Assembly: GCA_028698405.1 (NCBI GenBank)
Contig: JAQVDF010000104.1
Coordinates: forward strand, 1 to 6,961
Direction of reading: 5' to 3'
DNA length: 6,961 bases
Origin: Phenylobacterium sp.
Lineage (GTDB): Bacteria; Pseudomonadota; Alphaproteobacteria; Caulobacterales; Caulobacteraceae
The notes under the pieces were generated by a model, which saw nothing but the letters and a program-made list of their open reading frames with translations, made no database searches and was not told where the DNA came from. The first letter of the stretch is position 1. Every line of letters starts with the position of its first letter. Position numbers and translations under genes: made by a program. This document shows, piece after piece, positions 1-4,981 of this stretch.

Positions 1-1313
1 ATCGCCCGCCAGGCCTGTTCGGCCGACAGCGCCGTCTGCAGGTCGCCCAGCCCCCTCGAGTATCGGATTCTGGCCGCCTCGTAGGCGGTCTGCGCCCGGC
101 GCTCGCCCTCTTCGAGGAGGACCACCCGGCGGCGGTCGGCTTCCAGCCGCAGCAACGCGTTCTCGGCTTCGCCGTAGGCGGTCTGCACCGCCTTCTCATA
201 GGTCAGCGCCGCCTGCTCGGTGCGCGCGTCCTGGGCGCGCAGCTCGGCCAGCAGGCGGGGGATGTCCAGCACCGGTATGGTCACGCCGGCCCCGACGTTC
301 CAGCTCGACGAGGTGGACTCGAAGTTGGGCTGCTCCTGCCGCTGGATGCCGATCCCCGGCGTCAGGGTGAAGGTCGGGAAGAAGGCCTTGGCGGTCAGCT
401 GCTTGCGGCCCAGCGCGCTGCGGAAGCGGGCTTCGGCTTCGCGCACGTCGGGCCGGCGGGCGAGCAGCTCGCCCGGCAGGGTGCGGGGCGCGGGCGGCGC
501 CTCGCCCACGCTGGCCGGCACGCTCATGTTCGCCAGCGGGTCGGTCCCGCGCCCGACCACCACCAGCAGCGAGCGGCGGGCGGAGGCCAACTCGCTCTCC
601 AGCGCCTCGACCTGGCTTTCGGCCTGGGCGAGGTCGCCGGCCACCCGGTCGGCGTCGGACGTCGCGCCCAGACCGCGCTCGGCGCGGATGCGGGCGATGT
701 TCAGAAGTTCACGCTGGATGCGCGCCGTCTCCCGCGCGTCGGCCAGCTGGATGGCCAGGCCGCGGGCCTGGAAGTAGGCGTCGGCCACCGCGGCGGCCAG
801 ACTGGCCCGTGCGCCCTCGTAGGCGAAGCGGGCGGCCGCGACGTCGGCGCTGGCGGCCCGGTTGGCGGTGAAGATCCGCCCGAACAGGTCGAGCTCCCAG
901 CTGACGTTGAAGTCGGCCGCATAGCGATCGCTGGTCCCGCTGGTGGAAAAGCCGGGAATGTCGACGGCCGTGCCGTCGATCTGGTCGGTCTCGGTGCGCC
1001 GGGCCGAGCCGGTGATGTTGCCCTGCGGCCCGAACTGCAGAAGCTGGCTGGTGCGCACTGCCCGGGCCTCGGCGAGCCGGGTCGCGGCGATCCGGGTGTC
1101 GAAGCCCTCGACGAGAGCGCCTTCGATAAGGGTGGTCAGCTGCGGGTCGTCGAAGGCCGCCCACCAGCGATCCAGGTCGACGACGCCCTCGACGGCCGCC
1201 GGCGCCTCGAAGGCGGCCGGCAGGGCGACGTCGGGCTGGCGGTGGCTGGCGCAGCCCGTGAGAGCCAGTGCGGCCAGCGCAGCCGCCGTGGCTGCAGGCG
1301 AAGTGAAGCGCAT
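1..1313 (-). CDS. NodT-family RND efflux outer-membrane lipoprotein (C-terminus cut by window edge)
   Basis: This gene encodes the outer-membrane channel of a tripartite efflux pump. Such trimers form a beta-barrel plus a periplasmic helical tunnel that docks with a membrane-fusion protein and an RND pump. Reading from ATG at 1313 gives an open frame of 437 codons to the window edge with no stop. A lipoprotein signal ends in the lipobox LTGC with Cys21; +2 is Ala, consistent with outer-membrane sorting. The first OEP repeat carries the family marks RWWAAFDDPQL (49-59) and SWELDLFGR (138-146). The second begins near RRPDV (286-290), followed by the FFPTFTLTPG strand. Family members are usually about 460-500 residues, so roughly 30-50 are probably missing. 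No clear Shine-Dalgarno precedes the ATG, but the lipoprotein signal fixes the start. It is the first gene leftwards from a divergent control region, so adaptor and pump genes may lie beyond the left edge (inference). The substrate cannot be told. Confidence 0.93.
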   Translation of the reverse strand, partial: MRFTSPAATAAALAALALTGCASHRQPDVALPAAFEAPAAVEGVVDLDRWWAAFDDPQLTTLIEGALVEGFDTRIAATRLAEARAVRTSQLLQFGPQGNITGSARRTETDQIDGTAVDIPGFSTSGTSDRYAADFNVSWELDLFGRIFTANRAASADVAAARFAYEGARASLAAAVADAYFQARGLAIQLADARETARIQRELLNIARIRAERGLGATSDADRVAGDLAQAESQVEALESELASARRSLLVVVGRGTDPLANMSVPASVGEAPPAPRTLPGELLARRPDVREAEARFRSALGRKQLTAKAFFPTFTLTPGIGIQRQEQPNFESTSSSWNVGAGVTIPVLDIPRLLAELRAQDARTEQAALTYEKAVQTAYGEAENALLRLEADRRRVVLLEEGERRAQTAYEAARIRYSRGLGDLQTALSAEQAWRA

Positions 1314-1334
1314 TCGATCTATACGTCTATGGCT

Positions 1335-1352
1335 TCGGGCGCGTCCGCCCGA
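1335..1352. repeat. Perfect 7-bp inverted repeat with 4-nt loop in the efflux gene leader
   Basis: TCGGGCG (1335-1341) and CGCCCGA (1346-1352) are exact reverse complements around the loop CGTC. If transcribed leftward towards the efflux gene, it forms a compact GC-rich hairpin ending about 21 bases before the start codon. That position is close enough to influence ribosome access. The sequence shows only the symmetry; function is inferred. Confidence 0.5.
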
Positions 1353-1360
1353 CGAAGGGG

Positions 1361-1379
1361 GCCTTGTTGACCACAAGGC
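1361..1379. repeat. Perfect 7-bp inverted repeat, candidate operator or leader hairpin
   Basis: GCCTTGT (1361-1367) and ACAAGGC (1373-1379) are exact reverse complements separated by TGACC. The 19-bp element sits about 48 bases upstream of the efflux start and just downstream of the AT-rich patch that probably holds its promoter. That is a typical place for a repressor operator. Together with the neighbouring hairpin at 1335-1352 it could instead form a structured mRNA leader. The two readings cannot be separated from sequence alone. Confidence 0.45.
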
Positions 1380-1430
1380 GGCTCCAGGCAAATTACAGTA
1401 CAGATACGTTGAAAATCCGCATACTCCTTC

Positions 1431-1448
1431 TGTGACCTGAGGGCCACA
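1431..1448. repeat. Imperfect 18-bp dyad, possible regulator site
   Basis: TGTGACCTGAGGGCCACA has matching outer arms of the form TGTGnCC...GGnCACA. It lies between the two divergent genes, about 61 bases upstream of the peptidase ATG. The outer TGTG/CACA recalls CRP/FNR-family sites, but the spacing is two bases too long for the usual TGTGA-N6-TCACA, so no regulator is assigned. Confidence 0.25.
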
Positions 1449-1473
1449 AAGGCAGGACCGTGCTGGGTCGAGC

Positions 1474-1501
1474 TTGGCCGCCGCGTTTTGGTCGCTTATG
1501 C
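1474..1501 (+). promoter_or_regulatory. Weak housekeeping-type promoter candidate for the peptidase gene
   Basis: TTGGCCG (1474-1480), 13 bases, then GCTTATGC (1494-1501) loosely follows the alphaproteobacterial pattern TTGACGS-N10-14-GCTANAWC. The -10 part matches only partly. If real, transcription would begin at about 1506-1510, practically on the ATG at 1509, giving a leaderless mRNA. This agrees with the lack of a usable Shine-Dalgarno before that ATG. Confidence 0.25.
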
Positions 1502-1508
1502 CTGGGGC

Positions 1509-3143
1509 ATGCGCCGACTTTCCATCGCCCTGATCCTCGCCCTGGCCGCGCAGGCCGCGGTCGCCCAGACCGTCGAGCCCGACCGGCTGAAGTCCCACGT
1601 GGAGACGCTCGCCTCGGACGCCTTCGAAGGCCGCGCGCCGGCCACGCCCGGCGAGACAAAGACGGTCGACTACATCGTCTCGCAGTTCAAGTCGGCCGGC
1701 CTGCAGCCCGGCGGCCCGCTGGAGGGCGGCGCCCGCAGCTGGACGCAGGACGTGCCGCTCGCCCAGTACGACATCTCCGGTCCGGTGGCGGTCACCGTCG
1801 CCGCCAGCGGCGAGCTGGCCTGGGAACAGGGCCGCGAGGTCGCCCTGCGCGCCTCGCAGCTGATCACGAACGTGGACATCAAGGACGCGCCCGTCGTCTT
1901 CGTCGGCTACGGCGTCCACGCGCCCGAGCGGAACTGGGACGACTTCAAGGGCGTGGACCTGAAGGGCAAGATCGCCCTCGTGCTGGTCAACGACCCCGAC
2001 TTCGAGACCGGTCAGGGCGACTTCGGCGGCAAGGCCATGACTTGGTACGGCCGCTGGCCCTACAAGTACGAGGAGGGCGCGCGTCAGGGCGCCCTGGGCG
2101 TGCTGGTGATCCACGAGACCGAACCGGCCTCCTACGGCTGGGAGACGGTCAAGAACTCCAACACCAACACCATCATCGACATCCGCCGCGAGCGGCCGGA
2201 CGAGGTCCACCCGCTGCTGGAGGGCTGGATCCAGCGCGACGCGGCGGCCGAGCTGATGCGCCGCTCGGGTCACGATTTCGACGCCCTGAAGCGCGCCGCC
2301 CAGAGCCGCGACTTCAAGCCGGTGACGCTGAACGCCCGCGCCACCATCCGCTTCCCGGTGAAGGCCCAGGAGATCGTCAGCCGCAACGTGGTCGGCCTGA
2401 TCCCCGGCGCCAGCCGCCCGGACGAGGTGGTGCTCTACACCGGCCACTGGGACCACCTGGGGATCGGGCTGCCCGACGCCAGGGGGGACGCGATCTACAA
2501 CGGCGCGGTCGACAACGCGACCGGCATCGCCGCGCTGATCGAGATCGGCCGCACCTTCGCCGCCGGCCCGCCCCCGGCGCGCTCGGTCGCCTTCCTGGCG
2601 GTCACCGCCGAGGAGAAGGGGCTGATCGGTTCGGAATACTACGCCGCCAATCCGATCTACTCGCTGGGTAAGACGGTGGGCCTGATCAACATGGACGCGC
2701 TGAAGCCGATGGGGCCGGCGCGCGACTTCACCACCTCGGGCGATGCGCCGGTGACCCTGCAGGACGAGTTGATCGCCGTCGCCCGCGAACGCGGCCGAAG
2801 CTACAGCCCGGACCCACGCCCCGAGGCGGGCAGCTTCTTCCGCTCGGACCACTTCCCGTTCGCCAAGCGCGGCGTGCCGGCCATCTCCTTCGGCTCCGGC
2901 CAGGACCTGCTCGACGGCGGCGCCGCCGCCGGCGCGGCCTGGAGCAAGGCCTACACCGCCGACCGCTATCACCAGCCGTCCGACGAGCTGACGCCCGATT
3001 GGCGCTTCGACGGCATGGCCGCCGACGCCGAGCTGCTCTACGCTCTGGGCCGGCGGCTGGCCGACAGCGACATCTGGCCCGAGTGGAAGGCCGGATCCGA
3101 GTTCAAGGCGGCGCGGGAGGCGAGCGAAGCGGAGCGGCGCTGA
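1509..3143 (+). CDS. Secreted M28-family zinc metallopeptidase (aminopeptidase type)
   Basis: This 544-residue exported enzyme probably removes amino-terminal residues from peptides in the periplasm or outside the cell. A signal peptide with positive MRR start, hydrophobic core and AVA cleavage site ends near residue 19. A PA-like insert spans about 124-260 (VVFVGYGVHAPERNWDDFKG at its start). The catalytic M28 domain follows with a full ligand set: His313 in TGHWDHLG, bridging Asp335 in VDNATG, general base Glu368 and ligand Glu369 in TAEEKG, Asp396 in INMDA, and His448 in RSDHFPF. Nothing essential is missing, so it should be active; substrate preference is unknown. I chose ATG 1509 over an in-frame TTG at 1488 because only the ATG puts the signal peptide at the N-terminus. 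GGGG lies only one base before the ATG, too close to act as a normal ribosome site. The stop overlaps the DUF72 start. Confidence 0.93.
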   Translation: MRRLSIALILALAAQAAVAQTVEPDRLKSHVETLASDAFEGRAPATPGETKTVDYIVSQFKSAGLQPGGPLEGGARSWTQDVPLAQYDISGPVAVTVAASGELAWEQGREVALRASQLITNVDIKDAPVVFVGYGVHAPERNWDDFKGVDLKGKIALVLVNDPDFETGQGDFGGKAMTWYGRWPYKYEEGARQGALGVLVIHETEPASYGWETVKNSNTNTIIDIRRERPDEVHPLLEGWIQRDAAAELMRRSGHDFDALKRAAQSRDFKPVTLNARATIRFPVKAQEIVSRNVVGLIPGASRPDEVVLYTGHWDHLGIGLPDARGDAIYNGAVDNATGIAALIEIGRTFAAGPPPARSVAFLAVTAEEKGLIGSEYYAANPIYSLGKTVGLINMDALKPMGPARDFTTSGDAPVTLQDELIAVARERGRSYSPDPRPEAGSFFRSDHFPFAKRGVPAISFGSGQDLLDGGAAAGAAWSKAYTADRYHQPSDELTPDWRFDGMAADAELLYALGRRLADSDIWPEWKAGSEFKAAREASEAERR

Positions 3144-3145
3144 TG
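3131..3145 (+). promoter_or_regulatory. Shine-Dalgarno and overlapping stop/start (TGATG) of the DUF72 gene
   Basis: GGAG at 3131-3134 lies eight bases before ATG 3143, inside the last codons of the peptidase gene. The peptidase TGA (3141-3143) shares its final A with that ATG. This one-base overlap is typical of translational coupling. It sets the DUF72 start against longer in-frame readings that would begin inside the peptidase gene. Confidence 0.75.
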
Positions 3146-3940
3146 GCGGGGAAGATCCGTGCGGGGATCGGCGGCTGGACCTTCGAGCCCTGGCGCGGAG
3201 TCTTCTATCCCGACGGCCTCCGGCAGAAGGACGAGCTGGCCTACGCCAGCCGGCACGTCACCGTCATCGAGGTCAACGCCACCTACTACTCGATGCAGAA
3301 GCCCGAGAGCTGGGCCAAGTGGGCCGCCGAGGTCCCGGAGGACTTCACCTTCGCGGTCAAGGGCTCGCGCTACTGCACGAACCGCAGGGTGCTGGCCGAG
3401 GCCGGTCCGGGGATCGAACGGTTTCTGTCGCAGGGCTTCACCCAGCTCGGCCCGCGGTTGGGACCCATCCTGTGGCAGTTCATGGCCACCAAGAAGTTCG
3501 ATCCGGAGGACTTCGCGGGCTTCCTCGACCTGCTGCCGCCCGAATGGGAGGGCGTGCGCCTGCGCCATGTCGTCGAGGTGCGCCACGACAGCTTCATGAC
3601 ACCGGAGTTCGTGGCCCTGTGCCGCGAGCGCGGGGTGGCGATCTGCCTCGCCGATCACGCCACCTATCCGATGATCGCCGACGTGACGGCGGATTTCGTC
3701 TACGCCCGGCTGCAGACCGGGTCCGACGACATCGCCACCGGCTATCCGCCCGAGGCGCTCGACCTGTGGGCCCGGCGGTTGTCGACCTATGCCGAGGGCG
3801 GACGGCCGGAGGATCTGCCGACGATCGAGCCGGCCCCGCCGCCGAAGACCGACCGCGAGGTCTTCGCCTTCTTCATCCACGAGGGGAAGGTCCGCGCCCC
3901 GGCCGCCGCCATGGCGCTGCTGGAGCGGGTCGGCGCCTAG
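3143..3940 (+). CDS. DUF72 (YecE-like) family protein
   Basis: This 265-residue cytoplasmic protein has no signal peptide or membrane segment and belongs to the DUF72/YecE family, predicted TIM barrels with no settled biochemical role. Visible family landmarks, in order, are GIGGWTFEPWRGVFYP near the start (residues 8-23), IEVNATYY (about 44-51), FAVKGSRYCTNRRVL (about 68-82), LGPILWQF (106-113), the VEVRH block with Glu145, Arg147 and His148, then YARLQTG. The usual late YVRLHG motif therefore appears as YARLQTG. The final conserved block reads FFIHEGKVRAPAAA (His246, Lys249), where many relatives have an Asn-rich FNN-like segment; this may be a subfamily feature. Length matches the usual 230-300. 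It is translationally coupled to the peptidase gene, so the two are very probably co-transcribed. A functional link is possible but unproven. Confidence 0.88.
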   Translation: MAGKIRAGIGGWTFEPWRGVFYPDGLRQKDELAYASRHVTVIEVNATYYSMQKPESWAKWAAEVPEDFTFAVKGSRYCTNRRVLAEAGPGIERFLSQGFTQLGPRLGPILWQFMATKKFDPEDFAGFLDLLPPEWEGVRLRHVVEVRHDSFMTPEFVALCRERGVAICLADHATYPMIADVTADFVYARLQTGSDDIATGYPPEALDLWARRLSTYAEGGRPEDLPTIEPAPPPKTDREVFAFFIHEGKVRAPAAAMALLERVGA

Positions 3941-3957
3941 GCGCGCTGCGCCATTTT
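3940..3957 (+). terminator. Small hairpin plus T-run after DUF72, possible weak intrinsic terminator
   Basis: GGCGC (3940-3944) and GCGCC (3948-3952) pair around the loop GCT and are followed by ATTTT. The hairpin begins on the last base of the DUF72 stop codon. The stem has only five base pairs and the T-run is short, so termination would be partial at best. Confidence 0.35.
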
Positions 3958-3983
3958 GCCCCAGGCCCGGGAAAGGCTATCGT
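3956..3983 (+). promoter_or_regulatory. Housekeeping-type promoter candidate for the small exported protein
   Basis: TTGCCCC (3956-3962), a 13-base spacer, then GCTATCGT (3976-3983) fits the alphaproteobacterial TTGACGS-N10-14-GCTANAWC pattern fairly well. The predicted transcription start, at about 3988-3992, leaves a leader of some 35-40 bases before the ATG at 4028. It also shares bases with the T-run of the hairpin that follows DUF72. Confidence 0.4.
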
Positions 3984-4027
3984 CGCCTCCGCACCCATTT
4001 TGGGCGCCGCGGGCCGGGGAGCGTCGA

Positions 4028-4360
4028 ATGAGGCTTGCAGGATTTGCGATGGGCGCGTGCGCGTTGGCCCTCGCCACGGCGACGGTCGCCCAGACCACCG
4101 ATCCGAACCTGGCGCAGCCGGCCGCGCGCACCGGCACGACCGCGGCCGAGCCGCAGCGGGCCACGGCGGCGACCGACCGGGGCGTTACCGCCTCTGCTCG
4201 GGTCGGGACGGCGGAAGACGATGTCCAGCGCGCCAGGGCGCTCAACCTGCAGTCGGCCGAAGAGGCCAGAGCGGCCCGCGAGGCCATCGAGGCCTACCAG
4301 GCCGCGCAGCGCGACTATGTCGATGAGCTGGAACGCTGGCGCGCGCAGCTCGAATTCTAG
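4028..4360 (+). CDS. Small exported protein of unknown function with charged helical C-terminus
   Basis: I do not recognise this 110-residue protein. Residues 1-21 form a Sec signal peptide (MRLAGF start, Ala-rich core, TVA before Gln22). A low-complexity stretch rich in Ala, Thr, Pro and Gln follows to about residue 65 and is probably disordered. From about 66 to the end lies an Ala/Glu/Arg/Gln-rich segment, including EEARAAREAIEAYQAAQRDY and ELERWRAQ, that should form an amphipathic helix or short coiled coil. The mature protein has no cysteine. GGGGAG at 4016-4021 sits six bases before ATG 4028 and supports this start; an in-frame extension to 3956 lacks these signs and would bury the signal peptide. 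It follows DUF72 by 87 bases and probably has its own promoter. A periplasmic location is inferred. It is convergent with the next gene. Confidence 0.72.
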   Translation: MRLAGFAMGACALALATATVAQTTDPNLAQPAARTGTTAAEPQRATAATDRGVTASARVGTAEDDVQRARALNLQSAEEARAAREAIEAYQAAQRDYVDELERWRAQLEF

Positions 4361-4371
4361 CGCGCAAATAG

Positions 4372-4403
4372 GAACGCCCCCGGCGCGGAGCGCGGGGGCG
4401 TTC
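4372..4403. terminator. Strong GC hairpin between convergent genes, probable shared terminator
   Basis: GAACGCCCCCG (4372-4382) and CGGGGGCGTTC (4393-4403) form a perfect 11-bp stem around a ten-base loop. It lies 11 bases past the TAG of the rightward gene and 26 bases past the TGA of the leftward gene. T-rich flanks are modest on both sides (TGGAATTTC rightward, CCTATTTG leftward). Position and stem strength favour a bidirectional terminator, although the short T-runs leave some doubt. Confidence 0.7.
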
Positions 4404-4429
4404 TGGAATTTCGGCCTTCGATCGGGCGA

Positions 4430-4738
4430 TCAGCTGCCCGGGAAGCGGACCGGGACCTTGACCACGCCGGTCTTGGAGCCGATCGGCAGCACTTCGGCGA
4501 CGCACAGGGCCGCCTTGTCGAAGCCCTTGCCGCCGGCGGTGTTGCTGAGCACCGTGCAGCCCGAGAGCTTGCCGCCTGCGGCGGTGCATTCCAGGACCAC
4601 CGCAGCCGAGTCCCTCGTGTTCGCATGCTTGGCCAGGCACGAGCCCATCTTCTCTTCGAAAACGCCCGCCGAAGCGGCGCCCGCAAGCGAAACGCTCAAA
4701 AGAATGCCGCTGCCAATCGCGATGAGTTTCTTCATCAT
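4430..4738 (-). CDS. Small exported four-cysteine protein resembling a stand-alone TonB C-terminal domain
   Basis: This protein has 102 residues from ATG 4738, or 101 from the adjacent ATG 4735. It starts with a clear Sec signal peptide (MMKK, hydrophobic core, AASA cleavage near residue 24). The mature part, about 78 residues, contains Cys34, Cys51, Cys61 and Cys79, enough for two disulfides in the periplasm. Residues 55-99 follow the TonB C-terminal pattern: GGKLSGCTVLSNTAGG, then FDKAALCVAEVLPI, then VVKVPVRF, like the G-V-C-V...LD-AAL...VPVRF signature seen in TonB_C domains. There is no Pro-rich linker or retained membrane anchor, so it is unlikely to be a working energy transducer by itself. 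AAGGAG at 4744-4749 lies five bases from the first ATG and eight from the second, so either may be used. The domain similarity is recognised by eye and moderately certain; the role is unknown. Confidence 0.78.
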   Translation of the reverse strand: MMKKLIAIGSGILLSVSLAGAASAGVFEEKMGSCLAKHANTRDSAAVVLECTAAGGKLSGCTVLSNTAGGKGFDKAALCVAEVLPIGSKTGVVKVPVRFPGS

Positions 4739-4820
4739 CCCCACTCCTTCTCCTCGAAGTGTGCGGATCAAAGGGGATTCAGGTTAAGAAAGACTGACCT
4801 GTCCGATTTATTCTTGGTAA

Positions 4821-4835
4821 ATATTCGGTGAATAT
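4821..4835. repeat. Perfect 15-bp palindrome, candidate operator
   Basis: ATATTC and GAATAT are exact reverse complements around GGT. The element lies 83 bases upstream of the leftward start and 143 bases upstream of the chemoreceptor GTG, so it could serve either gene. The preceding TATTCTTGGTAA at 4809-4820 partly repeats the same motif (TATTC, then GGT, then A's), suggesting two adjacent related half-elements. The binding protein is unknown. Confidence 0.4.
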
Positions 4836-4848
4836 CTGACGAACATTG

Positions 4849-4875
4849 TTGAGCGGCCAGAACCTCGCTTTTAAC
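4849..4875 (+). promoter_or_regulatory. Housekeeping-type promoter candidate for the chemoreceptor
   Basis: TTGAGCG (4849-4855), an 11-base spacer, then GCTTTTAAC (4867-4875) resembles TTGACGS-N10-14-GCTANAWC. The implied leader of roughly 95 bases would include the upstream ORF and the small hairpin at 4942-4955. The match is moderate. Confidence 0.33.
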
Positions 4876-4930
4876 AGGCCGCCCCTCATCCGTCCTGGTC
4901 TTGGTGACATTCCGTTAGCACCATCGATTC

Positions 4931-4981
4931 ATGATGTCGCGGCCCGGATTCGGGCTCAGGCTTCCAGGGGGGATGAAGTGA
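4931..4981 (+). CDS. Possible 16-residue upstream ORF (leader peptide) of the chemoreceptor
   Basis: ATG ATG at 4931 opens a frame reading MMSRPGFGLRLPGGMK and ends at TGA 4979-4981. It overlaps the chemoreceptor GTG (4978-4980) in the arrangement GTGA, which is typical of translational coupling. No Shine-Dalgarno precedes 4931, which weakens the case. An internal in-frame ATG at 4973 does have the G-rich run just before it and would encode only Met-Lys. A GCCCG/CGGGC hairpin (4942-4955) lies within the frame. It may be chance. Confidence 0.25.
   Translation: MMSRPGFGLRLPGGMK
4966..4980 (+). promoter_or_regulatory. G-rich ribosome binding site deciding a GTG start for the chemoreceptor
   Basis: AGGGGGG at 4966-4972 lies five bases before GTG 4978, which opens the receptor frame. 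The nearby ATG at 4973 is out of frame and hits TGA after one further codon. No ATG, GTG or TTG occurs in the receptor frame for about 50 bases upstream. GTG is therefore the start that fits both the ribosome site and the N-terminal membrane segment. Confidence 0.65.

Larger units (their letters stand above)
1314..1508. promoter_or_regulatory. Divergent control region between efflux lipoprotein and M28 peptidase genes
   Basis: No gene is visible in these 195 bases, which separate two divergent starts. The stretch at about 1390-1426 is clearly richer in A+T than its surroundings and probably holds the promoter of the leftward efflux gene, though no convincing -35/-10 pair could be read there. 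Two perfect inverted repeats (1335-1352 and 1361-1379) lie between that patch and the efflux start, and an imperfect dyad lies at 1431-1448. Efflux genes of this class are commonly repressed by TetR-type regulators, but none is encoded next door in this window, so the regulator is unknown. Confidence 0.55.
4739..4977. promoter_or_regulatory. Divergent control region between TonB-C-like gene and chemoreceptor
   Basis: These 239 bases hold no ordinary gene and are noticeably richer in A+T, especially 4780-4850. They contain the ribosome site of the leftward gene (4744-4749), a TTAA-N7-TGAC element resembling a degenerate CtrA site (4784-4798), a perfect palindrome (4821-4835), a rightward promoter candidate (4849-4875) and a 16-codon upstream ORF running into the chemoreceptor start. 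A leftward promoter should lie in the AT-rich part, but I could not read a convincing -35/-10 pair for it. Confidence 0.55.

Noticed and set aside
220..777. 185-codon plus-strand frame opposite the efflux lipoprotein
   Set aside because: It is Ser/Arg/Ala-rich with no domain; the opposite strand encodes a clear NodT-type protein.
1314..1322. TATAGATC-like -10 element just before the efflux start
   Set aside because: It would place the transcription start inside the gene, and no -35 element lies at a suitable distance.
1431..1448. CRP/FNR binding site
   Set aside because: The arms are two bases too far apart for TGTGA-N6-TCACA and the inner bases do not match; kept only as an unassigned dyad.
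1488..1508. TTG 1488 as the peptidase start
   Set aside because: It adds seven residues in front of a complete signal peptide and has no Shine-Dalgarno; ATG 1509 gives a normal MRR-type N-terminus.
1460..2671. 403-codon plus-strand frame overlapping the M28 peptidase
   Set aside because: It is an Arg/Gly/Pro-rich off-frame reading; the peptidase frame carries all the catalytic motifs.
3038..3880. 280-codon minus-strand frame opposite DUF72
   Set aside because: It lies almost wholly opposite the well-supported DUF72 gene, contains no recognisable motif and is best explained by high GC at third positions.
3319..4326. 335-codon plus-strand frame spanning the end of DUF72 and the small exported gene
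   Set aside because: It runs across two genes supported by motifs, ribosome sites and signal peptide, and its Arg/Gly/Pro-rich product is typical of an off-frame reading.
4853..4882. GCGGCC ... GGCCGC inverted repeat
   Set aside because: The arms are 18 bases apart and such GC hexamers are common in this genome, so I give it no role.
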